From Pseudomonadaceae bacterium (lineage in GTDB: Bacteria; Pseudomonadota; Gammaproteobacteria; Pseudomonadales; Pseudomonadaceae), in NCBI GenBank assembly GCA_030602315.1, contig JAUVZY010000018.1:1-64000 (forward strand): a stretch of DNA of 64,000 nucleotides, given 5' to 3'. The position numbers and the translations under genes are program-made. The first letter of the stretch is position 1. Each line of letters opens with the position of its first letter. Shown here in pieces: positions 25,508-35,499 of the stretch. The notes beneath the pieces were generated by a model that did no database searches, was not told where the DNA came from, and saw only the letters and a program-made list of their open reading frames with translations.

Positions 25508-25728
25508 GGCGCCTCCTCTCCTAGTGGTGACCCCTACCAAAGGCCACATGGGTTGGGATGAGCCAGGAAAGCGGAACGACGGGAATATCTGCCGCACGAT
25601 GGCAGGGCCTTGCCGGCCAAACCGTCGAACCGAAGTCACTGGAAATCGCGAACAGGGCCTACCAAGCGATGGCATGCCGTCAAGGGCGCGGATACTAGCA
25701 CAGCCAACGGCCGCTCATGCAGCGGCGA

Positions 25729-25932
25729 TTAACGTCCTCGCCTCGTGGGTTTCGGGCCGAACAAGGCCCAGGCGAGCAGCCCGATGATGGGAAACAGCGA
25801 AATGCCGATAGCCCAGAGCGCCTTGATCCCGACCGAAGCCTCGCTGCGAAACACACTGATCAGCGCCCAGATACCCAGCAGGATCACCAGCGCCGACAAC
25901 AGGATGACCAGGTAAACCAGAGCGTCGGACAT
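25729..25932 (-). CDS. Small PLDc_N-domain membrane protein
   Basis: A 67-residue protein with two transmembrane helices (about 5-27 and 38-60). It has the 'RSEASVGIKALWAIGISLFPIIGLLAWALFGPK' pattern of the PLDc_N (cardiolipin synthase N-terminal-like) domain. No catalytic phospholipase D domain is attached. A basic tail follows. Function is unknown. It lies 75 bp after nhaD and may be co-transcribed, though a hairpin sits between them. Confidence 0.75.
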   Translation of the reverse strand: MSDALVYLVILLSALVILLGIWALISVFRSEASVGIKALWAIGISLFPIIGLLAWALFGPKPTRRGR

Positions 25933-25940
25933 GCGCTTCT

Positions 25941-25963
25941 CCGCTATCGAGGGCCGATAGCGG
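25941..25963. terminator. Weak hairpin between nhaD and the PLDc_N gene
   Basis: CCGCTATCG and CGATAGCGG form a 9-bp perfect stem with a five-base loop. No U-run follows on either strand, so termination is uncertain. Confidence 0.35.
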
Positions 25964-26007
25964 ATAGTCCGCCGCGCGCCGTGATGGTTCAGCCGGTCAT
26001 GATACCG

Positions 26008-27264
26008 TCAACCGGCGACGAGCCGGCCCATCACATAAACACCCGCATAGCCGGCATTGAAAGCGACGAACAAATAGAGGATGTATTTCAGGTAACTGCC
26101 AAACGTCAGCCCGGGCACCTTGCTCATGGCGACGATACCGGCCGCCGAGCCGATCACCAGCAGCGAGCCACCCACGCCGACCGAGTAGGTCAGCACCATC
26201 CACTCGGCGACCCCCATCTCCAGGCCCGATTTGAGCAGCGCGGCGGTCAGCGGCACGTTATCGATCGCCGCCGACAGCACACCCATCAGATAGTTGGCGA
26301 CAATCGGCGGCACGCCTTCATAGATGCGCACCAGCCCATCGAGCACCTGGATATCCTTGAGCATGCCAACCAGCAACAGGATGCCGAGGAAGAACAGCAG
26401 CGTCTCGAATTCCACCTGACGCACGTACTCCAGGATGGGATCCGAATCGTTGTCCTCACTGAAGAAGCGCGCCACCAGAAACATCACCGACAAGCCGGTC
26501 AGAAAGGTCAACACTGGCGGGATCTGGAACAGGAAGTTCAATGCGATCGTGGCGAGAATGGTGCCGAAGAAGATCAGCGCGATGCCGACGTCGACGCCAC
26601 GCACTTCGGTTCGGTGACTTTGCACCTGCACCTGACCGCTCATGCCGATCGACAACATCGCCGCCAGCAACATCACCGCGACGAACGCCGGCAGCGCCAG
26701 CATCAGCAGCTGCAGGATCTGCACCTTACCGGCAAGGAAGATCATCAGCGTCGTCACGTCACCGGTGATCAGCGCCACCCCGCCGGAGTTCACCGAAAAC
26801 ACCACCAGGGTCGCGAATTTCAGCGTCTTGGCCTTATCCAGCTGAAGCGAAAGAATCAGCGTGATGGATACGAGGGTGGCGGTGATATTGTCCGCCAGCG
26901 AGGAAAACACGAAGCAGAACACGGCCGTGAGAAACAGCAGCGCCCGCTCGCTGATGCGCTTGGGCAGGATCAGATAGATCAGGTTTTCGATCATCCCCTT
27001 CTTGTTCAGGTAGGCGACGAATGTCATCGCCGCCACCAGGAAGATCCACAACCCGGCGATCTCCGCGATGTTCTCGTTCAAGCTTTCCAAGACATGCTCA
27101 CGCTCGACGCCTTCGGGCGTGAAGACAAACAGCAATACCCAGGAAAGCGTGCCGAAGAACAGCGTGACCTTGGCTTTGTTTACGTGGGTTTTTTCTTCAA
27201 GAACCACCCCAGCCAACGCCAGGACAGCGAGGCCGACGAGCACATAAGTGAGCGAGACGGGCAT
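26008..27264 (-). CDS. nhaD: Sodium/proton antiporter NhaD
   Basis: A 418-residue inner-membrane protein with about 12 hydrophobic segments of the ArsB/NhaD superfamily. It carries the NhaD hallmarks 'SSLADNITATLVSITLILSL', 'FSVNSGGVALITGDVTTLMIF' and 'GVLSAAIDNVPLTAALLKSG'. It expels sodium or lithium in exchange for protons and supports salt and alkali tolerance. The start at 27264 begins with a hydrophobic helix; upstream in-frame sequence has no family homology. Confidence 0.9.
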   Translation of the reverse strand: MPVSLTYVLVGLAVLALAGVVLEEKTHVNKAKVTLFFGTLSWVLLFVFTPEGVEREHVLESLNENIAEIAGLWIFLVAAMTFVAYLNKKGMIENLIYLILPKRISERALLFLTAVFCFVFSSLADNITATLVSITLILSLQLDKAKTLKFATLVVFSVNSGGVALITGDVTTLMIFLAGKVQILQLLMLALPAFVAVMLLAAMLSIGMSGQVQVQSHRTEVRGVDVGIALIFFGTILATIALNFLFQIPPVLTFLTGLSVMFLVARFFSEDNDSDPILEYVRQVEFETLLFFLGILLLVGMLKDIQVLDGLVRIYEGVPPIVANYLMGVLSAAIDNVPLTAALLKSGLEMGVAEWMVLTYSVGVGGSLLVIGSAAGIVAMSKVPGLTFGSYLKYILYLFVAFNAGYAGVYVMGRLVAG

Positions 27265-27435
27265 GGAACACCGCAATAAAAGGAAGGGAGGCTGCAGACC
27301 GCATGCCAGAGGCGCGGCATGGGCAGGCATCATAGCCAAAGCCCTCCCCTGCCGGAACGGACTCAAGGGCTATTTTTTCAGAATGTTTCCACAGCGACGC
27401 ACTGCAGCAACCGCCCTCTGCCACAGGCACAAACG

Positions 27436-27469
27436 AAAAACCCCGAAAGCTTTCGCTTTCGGGGTTTTC
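27436..27469. terminator. Bidirectional intrinsic terminator after tRNA-fMet
   Basis: AAAACCCCGAAAGC and GCTTTCGGGGTTTT form a 14-bp perfect stem with flanking A- and T-runs. It terminates the initiator tRNA transcript on the minus strand, 5 bp after the CCA end. Confidence 0.92.
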
Positions 27470-27473
27470 TGAT

Positions 27474-27550
<77 letters not shown>

Positions 27551-27726
27551 TCTGATGTCGGCCATTCTACAGTGATCCATTTGCCTGTCAAATGGTTTTT
27601 TGGAAAAAGTCCGCTGTAGTCATGGGGTTAGCGATTCTCGAGGCATCCAGGCGACTGCCGCCGCCTGACATTTCGCCTCTCCAAAACTCCAATGACAACC
27701 CCGCCCGCCCCAACAGGAGACGCCAC

Positions 27727-28050
27727 ATGATGCCTTTAGCACTGTTATTAGCGTTGTCACTGCTCGCAACTTCCAGCCTGGCCCAGCCGATGGCTACCCC
27801 GCCCCTGCCCCTTGCGCAAGTCCAGCAGGCACCCGTGCCGGCACGCGGGGCCGCCGGTAGCGGTTCGATGGGGATCGGCGAAGGCATCCGCCAGGAAAAC
27901 CAGCCGACCGGGCGCGATGATGAGCGGACCCCGAGCCTGGCGCCGGCGAGAGAGCCGATGCACCGCGACAGCGAGCCCCAGCATGGCGACACCACCAGCA
28001 TGGAGCACCATAAAAGGCCGACCCTGCGCGAGCGCAACGCCGACCGCTAA
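27727..28050 (+). CDS. Small secreted hydrophilic protein
   Basis: A 107-residue protein with a signal peptide (residues 1-20, TSSLAQP). A disordered mature part follows, rich in Pro, Gly, Arg, His and acidic residues ('QENQPTGRDDERTPSLAPAREPMHRDSEPQHGD'). CAGGAGA lies six bases before the ATG; longer in-frame starts are less likely. I do not recognise a family. The 176 bp between it and tRNA-fMet hold no other gene. Confidence 0.55.
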   Translation: MMPLALLLALSLLATSSLAQPMATPPLPLAQVQQAPVPARGAAGSGSMGIGEGIRQENQPTGRDDERTPSLAPAREPMHRDSEPQHGDTTSMEHHKRPTLRERNADR

Positions 28051-28118
28051 CCGTCGCGACTGCACAGGCCTCTGCCGGCCCCGTAGAATGCGCGCCCCTT
28101 TGCTAAGAGATGCGTGCC

Positions 28119-29099
28119 ATGCAGATCGCCCTGGCGCCCATGGAAGGCCTGGTCGACGAAATCCTGCGCGACGTGCTGACGCCGATTGGCGGCATTGACT
28201 GGTGCGTCAGTGAGTTCATCCGGGTCAATGACCGGCTGCTGTGCGAGTCGCACTTTCAAAAGCTCGCGCCAGAACTGGCCCACGGCGCCGCGACCCGCGC
28301 CGGCACGCCCATGCGCGTACAGCTTCTGGGCTCGGATCCCATCTGCCTGGCCGACAACGCCGCGCTGGCCTGCCAACTGGGTGCGCCGGTGATTGATCTG
28401 AACTTCGGCTGTCCGGCCAAGACCGTGAACAAATCTCGCGGCGGTGCGGTGTTGCTGAAAGAGCCCGAGCTGCTCCATGCCATTGTCCGCGAAGTGCGCC
28501 GCGCGGTGCCTGCCCACGTACCGGTCACCGCCAAGATGCGCCTAGGCTACGACAGTCCGGATGGCGCCATCGATTGTGCCCGCGCGCTCGTTGCCGGCGG
28601 CGCATCCCAACTGGTTGTGCACGCGCGCACCAAGGTCGAGGGCTACAAGCCGCCAGCGCACTGGGAATGGGTGGCGCGCGTGCAGGAGGCCGTCGCCGTG
28701 CCGGTGTATGCCAACGGCGAGATCTGGACGCTCGAGGACTGGCGCCGCTGCCGCGAAGTGAGTGGCGTCGACGATGTGATGCTCGGCCGTGGTCTGGTGT
28801 CACGCCCGGATCTGGCCCGGCAGATCGCCGCCGCACGCGACGGATTCAGCGTTACGCCGATGAGCTGGGCCGAGGTGTTGCCGCTGCTGGCCGAGTTCTG
28901 GCGTCAGGCGCGGCGCAAGCTGGCTCCACGCTATGCGCCGGGCCGACTGAAGCAATGGCTCGGCATGCTGACCCGCAGCTATCCCGAAGCGATGACCCTG
29001 TTCGCTCAGGTTCGCGTCGAACACGACTGCACGCGCCTGGATGCACTGCTCGGCGTGCGCATCGAAGCCCCCTCGGAGACGCTCGAGCCAAGCCCGTGA
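28119..29099 (+). CDS. dusC: tRNA-dihydrouridine(16) synthase DusC
   Basis: A 326-residue flavoenzyme that reduces U16 of tRNA using NADPH. It has the TIM-barrel motifs '[14 protein letters not shown]', 'QLLGSDP', '[22 protein letters not shown]' with the catalytic Cys, 'VTAKMRLG', 'VVHARTK' and 'GEIWTLED'. The second ATG (28119) is chosen as the family starts '[10 protein letters not shown]'. The length and the C-terminal helical domain fit the DusC subfamily. Confidence 0.92.
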   Translation: MQIALAPMEGLVDEILRDVLTPIGGIDWCVSEFIRVNDRLLCESHFQKLAPELAHGAATRAGTPMRVQLLGSDPICLADNAALACQLGAPVIDLNFGCPAKTVNKSRGGAVLLKEPELLHAIVREVRRAVPAHVPVTAKMRLGYDSPDGAIDCARALVAGGASQLVVHARTKVEGYKPPAHWEWVARVQEAVAVPVYANGEIWTLEDWRRCREVSGVDDVMLGRGLVSRPDLARQIAAARDGFSVTPMSWAEVLPLLAEFWRQARRKLAPRYAPGRLKQWLGMLTRSYPEAMTLFAQVRVEHDCTRLDALLGVRIEAPSETLEPSP

Positions 29100-29220
29100 T
29101 GGTCGATCGCGTTTTTTCCACACACTGACCGTTGGTCCGCGGCCGCTTTAGATGCACGCGCCGCGACCGATAACACCGCAGGGATCATCCCGCTATCTGC
29201 AGTCGTTCGGGAGAACAGAG

Positions 29221-29322
29221 ATGGGCAAACGGAAAGTTGGCTGGCTGGCGCTCGGTCTGCTGCTGGTCTGTGAAGGGCCGGCCTGGGGAAGACCAGCCAG
29301 GATCAGGTTCTGGAGTCGCTGA
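29221..29322 (+). other. Out-of-frame signal peptide of the subtilase gene
   Basis: An ATG with GGAGAACAGAG upstream encodes a good signal peptide ('MGKRKVGWLALGLLLVCEG', then PAWG) and then reads into a stop at 29320-29322. The subtilase propeptide continues in another frame from 'KTSQDQVLESLKAG' at about 29289. Adding one G to the GGGG run at 29285-29288 would join the two frames exactly at the expected cleavage point (AWG-KTS). I read it as a one-base deletion or sequencing error in a homopolymer. Confidence 0.7.
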
Positions 29323-29339
29323 AGGCTGGCCGGCCGCAC

Positions 29340-30605
29340 ATGGGCGAGGAGCTGCTGGTGCAGTTCAAGCCAGGCATTCCGGATGCGCTCAAGAGCCAGG
29401 TGCTCAATCGCATGTCAGCCAGGGCCGTTCAGGCCCTGCTCAGTGCCCGGGACCGCCGCGATGGCCAGGGCGACCTGGTACAGATTCGCCTGCCCAAGGG
29501 CTGGAAGCTCAACGAGGCTGCGCTGGCCCGCTTCCAGGCCTTTCCCGAGGTCGACTTCGTCGAGCCCAACTGGGTCTACGCGACGCAGCAGGCCAATCCC
29601 AATGACCCGGCGCTTAATCTGCTATGGGGCATGCAGGGGGCGGCCAGCTCGCCGGCGCACCCCTACGGCAGCGGCGCCCTCGCCGCTTGGAACGCCGGCG
29701 CCCTGTGCTCCAGCGCGATACACGTAGCGGTGGTCGACGAGGGCGTGATGGTCCAGCACACCGACCTGAGAGCCAACATCTGGATCAATCCAGGCGAAGG
29801 CAGCCGCGCCGACCGCCTGGACAACGACCGCAACGGCTACATCGATGACATTCACGGCTGGGATTTCGCTTCCGGCGATGCCAGCGTGTATGACGGCCCT
29901 CAGGACGACCACGGCAGCCATGTGGCCGGAACCATCGCCGCCCAGGCCAACAATGCCCTGGGCGTGTTTGGCGTCTGCCCAAATGCCAGACTGATCTCCG
30001 CCAAGTTCATCGGCAGCCAGGGCGGCACCACCGCCAACGCGGTGAAAGCCATTCGTTACCTGACCACGCTCAAGCAGTCCAAGCGGATCAATCTGGTGGC
30101 GATCAACGCATCCTGGGGTGGCGGCGGCTATTCGCAAGCCCTGTTCGATGCGATCAAGGCCGCCGGCGACGCCAACATCCTGTTCATCGCCGCGGCAGGC
30201 AACAGCAACCAGAACCTCGATCAGAAGCCCAGTTACCCGGCGAGCTATGCCCTGGCCAACCTGCTCAGCGTGGCGGCGATCGCTCCCAACGGGAACAAGG
30301 CCAGCTTTTCCAATCATGGTGTGCGCAGCGTGCACTTGGCAGCGCCCGGCGTGGACATCGCCTCGACCGTGCCCAACAAATCCGGCGCCTCGGCTTACGC
30401 CTACATGAGCGGCACGTCGATGGCCGCTCCGCACGTGAGTGGTGCCGCGGCCCTTTATGCCTCGCTCAATCCCTGCGCCAGCGCCGCACAGATCCGCGAA
30501 GCCCTGTTGCGCGCCGCGGTGCGCGACCCGCTGCTCACCGGCTGGGTGCAGGAAAGCCGTCGCCTGGACGTGAGTGGTCTGCGCAGCGAGCTGGGCTGCC
30601 GCTGA
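29340..30605 (+). CDS. Subtilisin-like serine protease (S8), N-terminus frameshifted
   Basis: The downstream frame encodes an S8 protease of 421 residues from the first in-frame ATG. An inhibitor-like propeptide covers about 1-82 ('ELLVQFKPGIPD', 'FPEVDFVEPNWVY'). The catalytic triad is Asp133 (VVDEGV), His191 (DDHGSHVAGT) and Ser360 (SGTSMAAPH), with oxyanion Asn288 (AAGNSN). A calcium-site-like 'DNDRNGYIDD' follows Asp133. As sequenced, it lacks the export signal, which lies out of frame at 29221-29322. If the shift is real the enzyme would stay cytosolic or be lost. It stands alone between dusC and a kinase gene. Confidence 0.8.
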   Translation: MGEELLVQFKPGIPDALKSQVLNRMSARAVQALLSARDRRDGQGDLVQIRLPKGWKLNEAALARFQAFPEVDFVEPNWVYATQQANPNDPALNLLWGMQGAASSPAHPYGSGALAAWNAGALCSSAIHVAVVDEGVMVQHTDLRANIWINPGEGSRADRLDNDRNGYIDDIHGWDFASGDASVYDGPQDDHGSHVAGTIAAQANNALGVFGVCPNARLISAKFIGSQGGTTANAVKAIRYLTTLKQSKRINLVAINASWGGGGYSQALFDAIKAAGDANILFIAAAGNSNQNLDQKPSYPASYALANLLSVAAIAPNGNKASFSNHGVRSVHLAAPGVDIASTVPNKSGASAYAYMSGTSMAAPHVSGAAALYASLNPCASAAQIREALLRAAVRDPLLTGWVQESRRLDVSGLRSELGCR

Positions 30606-30672
30606 TCTGCCCCAGCGGCCTGGAGTCAGTCCTCGCCAGGCCGCTATGTCCTCCGTACGTTGACTCGGCCGA

Positions 30673-32610
30673 CTATTGGCTCGTGCTCGCCACAATGGCG
30701 CCGATGCGCACGGCGAGTGCCTCCATGGCAAAGGGTTTGGTCATCACATGCATCCCCGGCTCCAGATTGCCCTCACGCACCAGCGCGTTGTCGGCATAGC
30801 CGGTGATGAACAGCACCTTCAAGTCCGGTCGCAGCTCCCGCGCGGCTTCAGCCAACTGGCGACCATTCATGCCCGGCAGGCCCACATCGGAAATCAGCAG
30901 GTCGATCGGTACCGGCGAGCGCAGAATTTCCAAGGCTCGACTGCCCTCTGCCGCCTCCAGCGCGCCATAGCCGAGCTCCTCCAGCACATCGAGGATCAGC
31001 ATGCGCACCATCGGCTCGTCATCCACCACCAGCACCTGTTGCGCTCCGTCCGCTCGTGGCAGCTCGAGCGGCTCGGACACCTCGCTCGCCTCGGCTTGCG
31101 CCAGCACACTGGGCAGGAACAAGGTAACCCGGGTGCCCTTGCCTGGCTCGCTGTCGAGCCGCACCTGACCGCCCGATTGCTGGCTGAAGCCGTAGATCAT
31201 CGACAGTCCGAGGCCGGTTCCCATCCCGATCGGCTTGGTGGTGAAAAACGGATCGAAGGCCCGCGCGACCACCTCCGGGCTCATGCCAATGCCGGTATCG
31301 CCCACCTGGAAGGCGACATAACCGCCCGGCGCCAGGTTCTCGGCGCGCGCGCTGGCCTCATCGAGACACAGATTGCGCGTGGAGATAGTCAGGCAACCGC
31401 CGTCCGGCATGGCGTCGCGGGCGTTGATGCACAGGTTGAGCAAGGCGTTTTCCAGCTGATGCGGATCGCAGCGGATACGCCACAGATCGGCTTGTAGCTG
31501 GGTGCGCACCTCGATGGTCGGTCCGACGGTGCGCACAATCAGCTCCAGCATGTCTTCGATCAGCCGGTTCGGCTCGGTCACCCGCGGGGCCAGCGTCTGG
31601 CGCCTGGAGAATGCCAGCAGCCGGTGAGTCACCGCAGCGGCCCGATTGGCCGAGCTGCGCGCAGTTTCCAGATAGCGCAGTGCATCGTCCGGCCGCCCCT
31701 GGCCGAGACGCATGCCAGCAAGGTCGAGACTGCCGGTGATGCCGGTCAGCAGGTTGTTGAAGTCATGAGCCAGCCCGCCGGTGAGCTGGCCGACCGCTTC
31801 CATCTTCTGGCTGTGACGAAGCAATTCCTCGGTCTGGCGCAGCGCCTGCGCCTGCTCCTTGCTGGCCGTGATGTCGCGCACCGTGGCATAAACCACCCCG
31901 TTGCGCTGGACCGCATTCCACGACAGCCAGCAGTAACGGCCATCGAGCCGACGAAAGCGGTTTTCGAAACCCAGCAACAACTCGCCGGCGACCAGTCGAC
32001 TGGAGGCCCGGAGCGTGGCCTCACGGTCGTCGGGATGCACCAGATCCCACGCGCAGCGCCCGGTCAGCTCAGCCTCCGACCAGCCAAGCACCGTTTCCCA
32101 TGCGGGATTGACCTTGAGAAAACGTCCGTCGAGAGCGGTGGTACAGATCAGATCGGGCGAGACCTCCCAGATCTGATCGCGTTCGCGGGTGCGCTCCTCG
32201 ATGCCGCGCTCCAGCGAATCGGCCAGCATCTGCAGGCGCGCCAGGCTCTGGCGCAGCGCGTAACTGACCACCACGATGCCGGCCATGACCAGCAGGAACA
32301 GTCCTGCCGCCACCCATTGTTCGACGGTGAGCACCAGGGAGAACCGCTCGCCGACGAACATCAGATTGACCAGCAGCACGCTAAAGGCGGTCGCCCACAG
32401 CCCGGGGCCCAGGCCAAAGACGAAACCCACCGCCATCAGCACCGGCACGAACAGCAGATATGGCAGGCCGAACACCGGCACCGTGGAGCGCAGCAGAAAA
32501 CTGGCCAGCACGATCAGCGTGGCGATGCCATAGCGGAACGCCCCGGACCACGACTGCCCCGCGAGCCAGCGGGCCAGACGCGACAGGGGCAGATGACTTT
32601 TTCGATTCAA
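30673..32610 (-). CDS. Hybrid sensor histidine kinase (membrane, PAS, HATPase, REC)
   Basis: About 645 residues. A membrane domain of about four helices of the DUF4118/MASE type ('GIATLIVLASFLL' to 'LVMAGIVVVSYAL') is followed by a coiled coil and a PAS/PAC domain ('VSPDLICTTALDGRFLKVNPAWE'). The HisKA domain has 'GLAHDFNNLLTGI'. The HATPase_c domain has 'GTGLGLSMIYGF', and a C-terminal receiver carries phospho-Asp in 'LLISDVGLPGMNG'. No response regulator gene is adjacent. The start is uncertain: a TTG at 32610 after GAGACGAGACC is used here because upstream in-frame sequence is Cys/Arg-rich and unlike the family. ATGs at 32694 and 32721 are alternatives. Confidence 0.82.
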   Translation of the reverse strand: MNRKSHLPLSRLARWLAGQSWSGAFRYGIATLIVLASFLLRSTVPVFGLPYLLFVPVLMAVGFVFGLGPGLWATAFSVLLVNLMFVGERFSLVLTVEQWVAAGLFLLVMAGIVVVSYALRQSLARLQMLADSLERGIEERTRERDQIWEVSPDLICTTALDGRFLKVNPAWETVLGWSEAELTGRCAWDLVHPDDREATLRASSRLVAGELLLGFENRFRRLDGRYCWLSWNAVQRNGVVYATVRDITASKEQAQALRQTEELLRHSQKMEAVGQLTGGLAHDFNNLLTGITGSLDLAGMRLGQGRPDDALRYLETARSSANRAAAVTHRLLAFSRRQTLAPRVTEPNRLIEDMLELIVRTVGPTIEVRTQLQADLWRIRCDPHQLENALLNLCINARDAMPDGGCLTISTRNLCLDEASARAENLAPGGYVAFQVGDTGIGMSPEVVARAFDPFFTTKPIGMGTGLGLSMIYGFSQQSGGQVRLDSEPGKGTRVTLFLPSVLAQAEASEVSEPLELPRADGAQQVLVVDDEPMVRMLILDVLEELGYGALEAAEGSRALEILRSPVPIDLLISDVGLPGMNGRQLAEAARELRPDLKVLFITGYADNALVREGNLEPGMHVMTKPFAMEALAVRIGAIVASTSQ

Positions 32611-32870
32611 GGTCTCGTCTCGCAAGCAAAGGCAGACACGTCGATCGTGACAACCAGCCTTTTTGCGGCATGAAGGCCAAAGAACAGCGCGCATCCGATC
32701 TGACCGCCGTTCACCTCGCAAGTGCCCAAGCAGCCTGGTCGGACATTATGCGCCAAGCGAAGCGGCAGGCGACCAACGGAAGTACCGCTGGCCGGGCTTC
32801 GCCTTGAGCGATGGCGAATCGCTGTATACTTCGCACCTTTCTATCTCGCGCAGTACCGAGGCCTTTTCCC

Positions 32871-34205
<1,335 letters not shown>

Positions 34206-34220
34206 GACCCTGCCTGCCCG

Positions 34221-34263
34221 CCGTCATTCCCGCCCAGGCGTTCGACCTTTGGCGGGATGACGG
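34221..34263. repeat. Inverted repeat after rimO (CGTCATTCCCGCC type)
   Basis: CCGTCATTCCCGCC and GGCGGGATGACGG form a 13-14-bp imperfect stem separated by 16 bases. It resembles the dispersed 'GTCATTCCCGC' palindromes found in many proteobacteria. It may act as a terminator or an mRNA 3' stabiliser for rimO. Confidence 0.55.
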
Positions 34264-34320
34264 CTCGGCGCCAACGCGCCATCCTCGGATCACATCGAAC
34301 AACAACAAAAAGAGCTTTCG

Positions 34321-34731
34321 ATGAGCATTCCGGGCGTGATCCTGCGCTATCTGCTGACCTACGTCCTGCTGGTTGTAGTGGTGGGCCGCATTCTGGCGTT
34401 CGCCGAGGTGGGCGCCAACGCGGCCCTGTTCTTCGGCATCATCGTCGGCGCCGCCTACTGGCCGCTGCTGCGCTATGGTCGTCGCAACCGGCGCTATTTC
34501 AGCAGCGCCGACAAGATCCACGTGATCGCAGCGATGACCCTGATCGACCTGGCGTTCCAGGCGCTGCTCGGTAACGTGCTGCTACCGGGCAGCGCACCTT
34601 CCCTGTATGCGTTCTATTCGCTGGCCATCGTGGTCTGGCTGCATGGCGCGCTGATCACCCTGGTGGTGCAGTTCGCCGGACGACGCCTGCGCCGCGAGGG
34701 CATTTTCTCTGCCGACGCGAACAGCGGCTGA
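34321..34731 (+). CDS. Small four-helix membrane protein (ABZJ_00895-like)
   Basis: A 136-residue inner-membrane protein with four predicted helices (about 7-27, 33-50, 67-87, 93-115). A basic loop 'RYGRRNRRYFSSADK' is likely cytosolic. It resembles a small family of uncharacterised gammaproteobacterial membrane proteins (ABZJ_00895 type). Nothing in its context suggests a role; trmO follows 51 bp downstream. Confidence 0.7.
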   Translation: MSIPGVILRYLLTYVLLVVVVGRILAFAEVGANAALFFGIIVGAAYWPLLRYGRRNRRYFSSADKIHVIAAMTLIDLAFQALLGNVLLPGSAPSLYAFYSLAIVVWLHGALITLVVQFAGRRLRREGIFSADANSG

Positions 34732-34782
34732 AACGCCTCGGCGGCCGCCACTGCTAAGATGGCCGCTTTTGTGCGTGTGCCC

Positions 34783-35478
34783 ATGATCCATACCGTTTCC
34801 CCCATCGGCTATCTGCGCTCCTGCTTCAAGGAGAAGTTCGCCATTCCCCGTCAGCCGCAGCTGGCGCCGGCGGCGCGCGGCGTGCTGGAACTGCTGCCGC
34901 CGTTCGACCAGCCGCAGGCGGTGGAGGGGCTCGAACAGGTCAGCCACGTCTGGCTGCTGTTTCTCTTTCATCAGACGCTGGAAGACGCACCGCGCCTGCG
35001 CGTGCGCCCGCCGCGCCTGGGCGGCAACCGCATGGTCGGTGTGTTCGCAACCCGCGCCACGCACCGGCCCAATGGCATCGGCCAGTCGGTGGTACGCCTG
35101 GATGCCGTGGCGCCGGGGCGGTTGGAGGTGTCGGGCATCGACCTGCTCGACGGCACACCGATCCTCGACATCAAGCCCTATGTGCCCTACGCCGACCTGC
35201 GCGCCGACGCACACAACGCGATGGCCGAAGATGCCCCGACCGCGCTGCCGGTGGAATGGCTACCCGAGGTGCTGGCCCAGGCGCACCAGGAGGCCGAGCG
35301 CCTGCAGCAGCCGCTGGTGGAGCTGATCGAACAGTGTCTGGCCCAGGACCCGCGCCCCGCCTACCAGACGCCCTCGCCCGAGCGTCGCTACGGCACGCGC
35401 CTGTGGGATGTAGACGTGCGCTGGCACTATCCGGCGCCCGGGCGCATCCGCGTGCTGCAAGTGCTGCGCGCCGGCTGA
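34783..35478 (+). CDS. trmO: tRNA (N6-threonylcarbamoyladenosine37-N6)-methyltransferase TrmO
   Basis: A 231-residue protein of the TsaA/YaeB family. The SAM-dependent beta-barrel domain has 'IGYLRSCFKEKFAIPRQPQLAP', 'GLEQVSHVWLLFLFHQ', 'VGVFATRATHRPNGIGQSVVRL' and 'LDIKPYVPYAD', followed by the shorter C-terminal extension. It methylates t6A37 to m6t6A in tRNA-Thr. ATG 34783 is used because the family begins 'PIGYLRS'; an ATG eight codons upstream is possible. Confidence 0.92.
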   Translation: MIHTVSPIGYLRSCFKEKFAIPRQPQLAPAARGVLELLPPFDQPQAVEGLEQVSHVWLLFLFHQTLEDAPRLRVRPPRLGGNRMVGVFATRATHRPNGIGQSVVRLDAVAPGRLEVSGIDLLDGTPILDIKPYVPYADLRADAHNAMAEDAPTALPVEWLPEVLAQAHQEAERLQQPLVELIEQCLAQDPRPAYQTPSPERRYGTRLWDVDVRWHYPAPGRIRVLQVLRAG

Positions 35479-35499
35479 GCCCGGCACGCAGCCGCTGAC

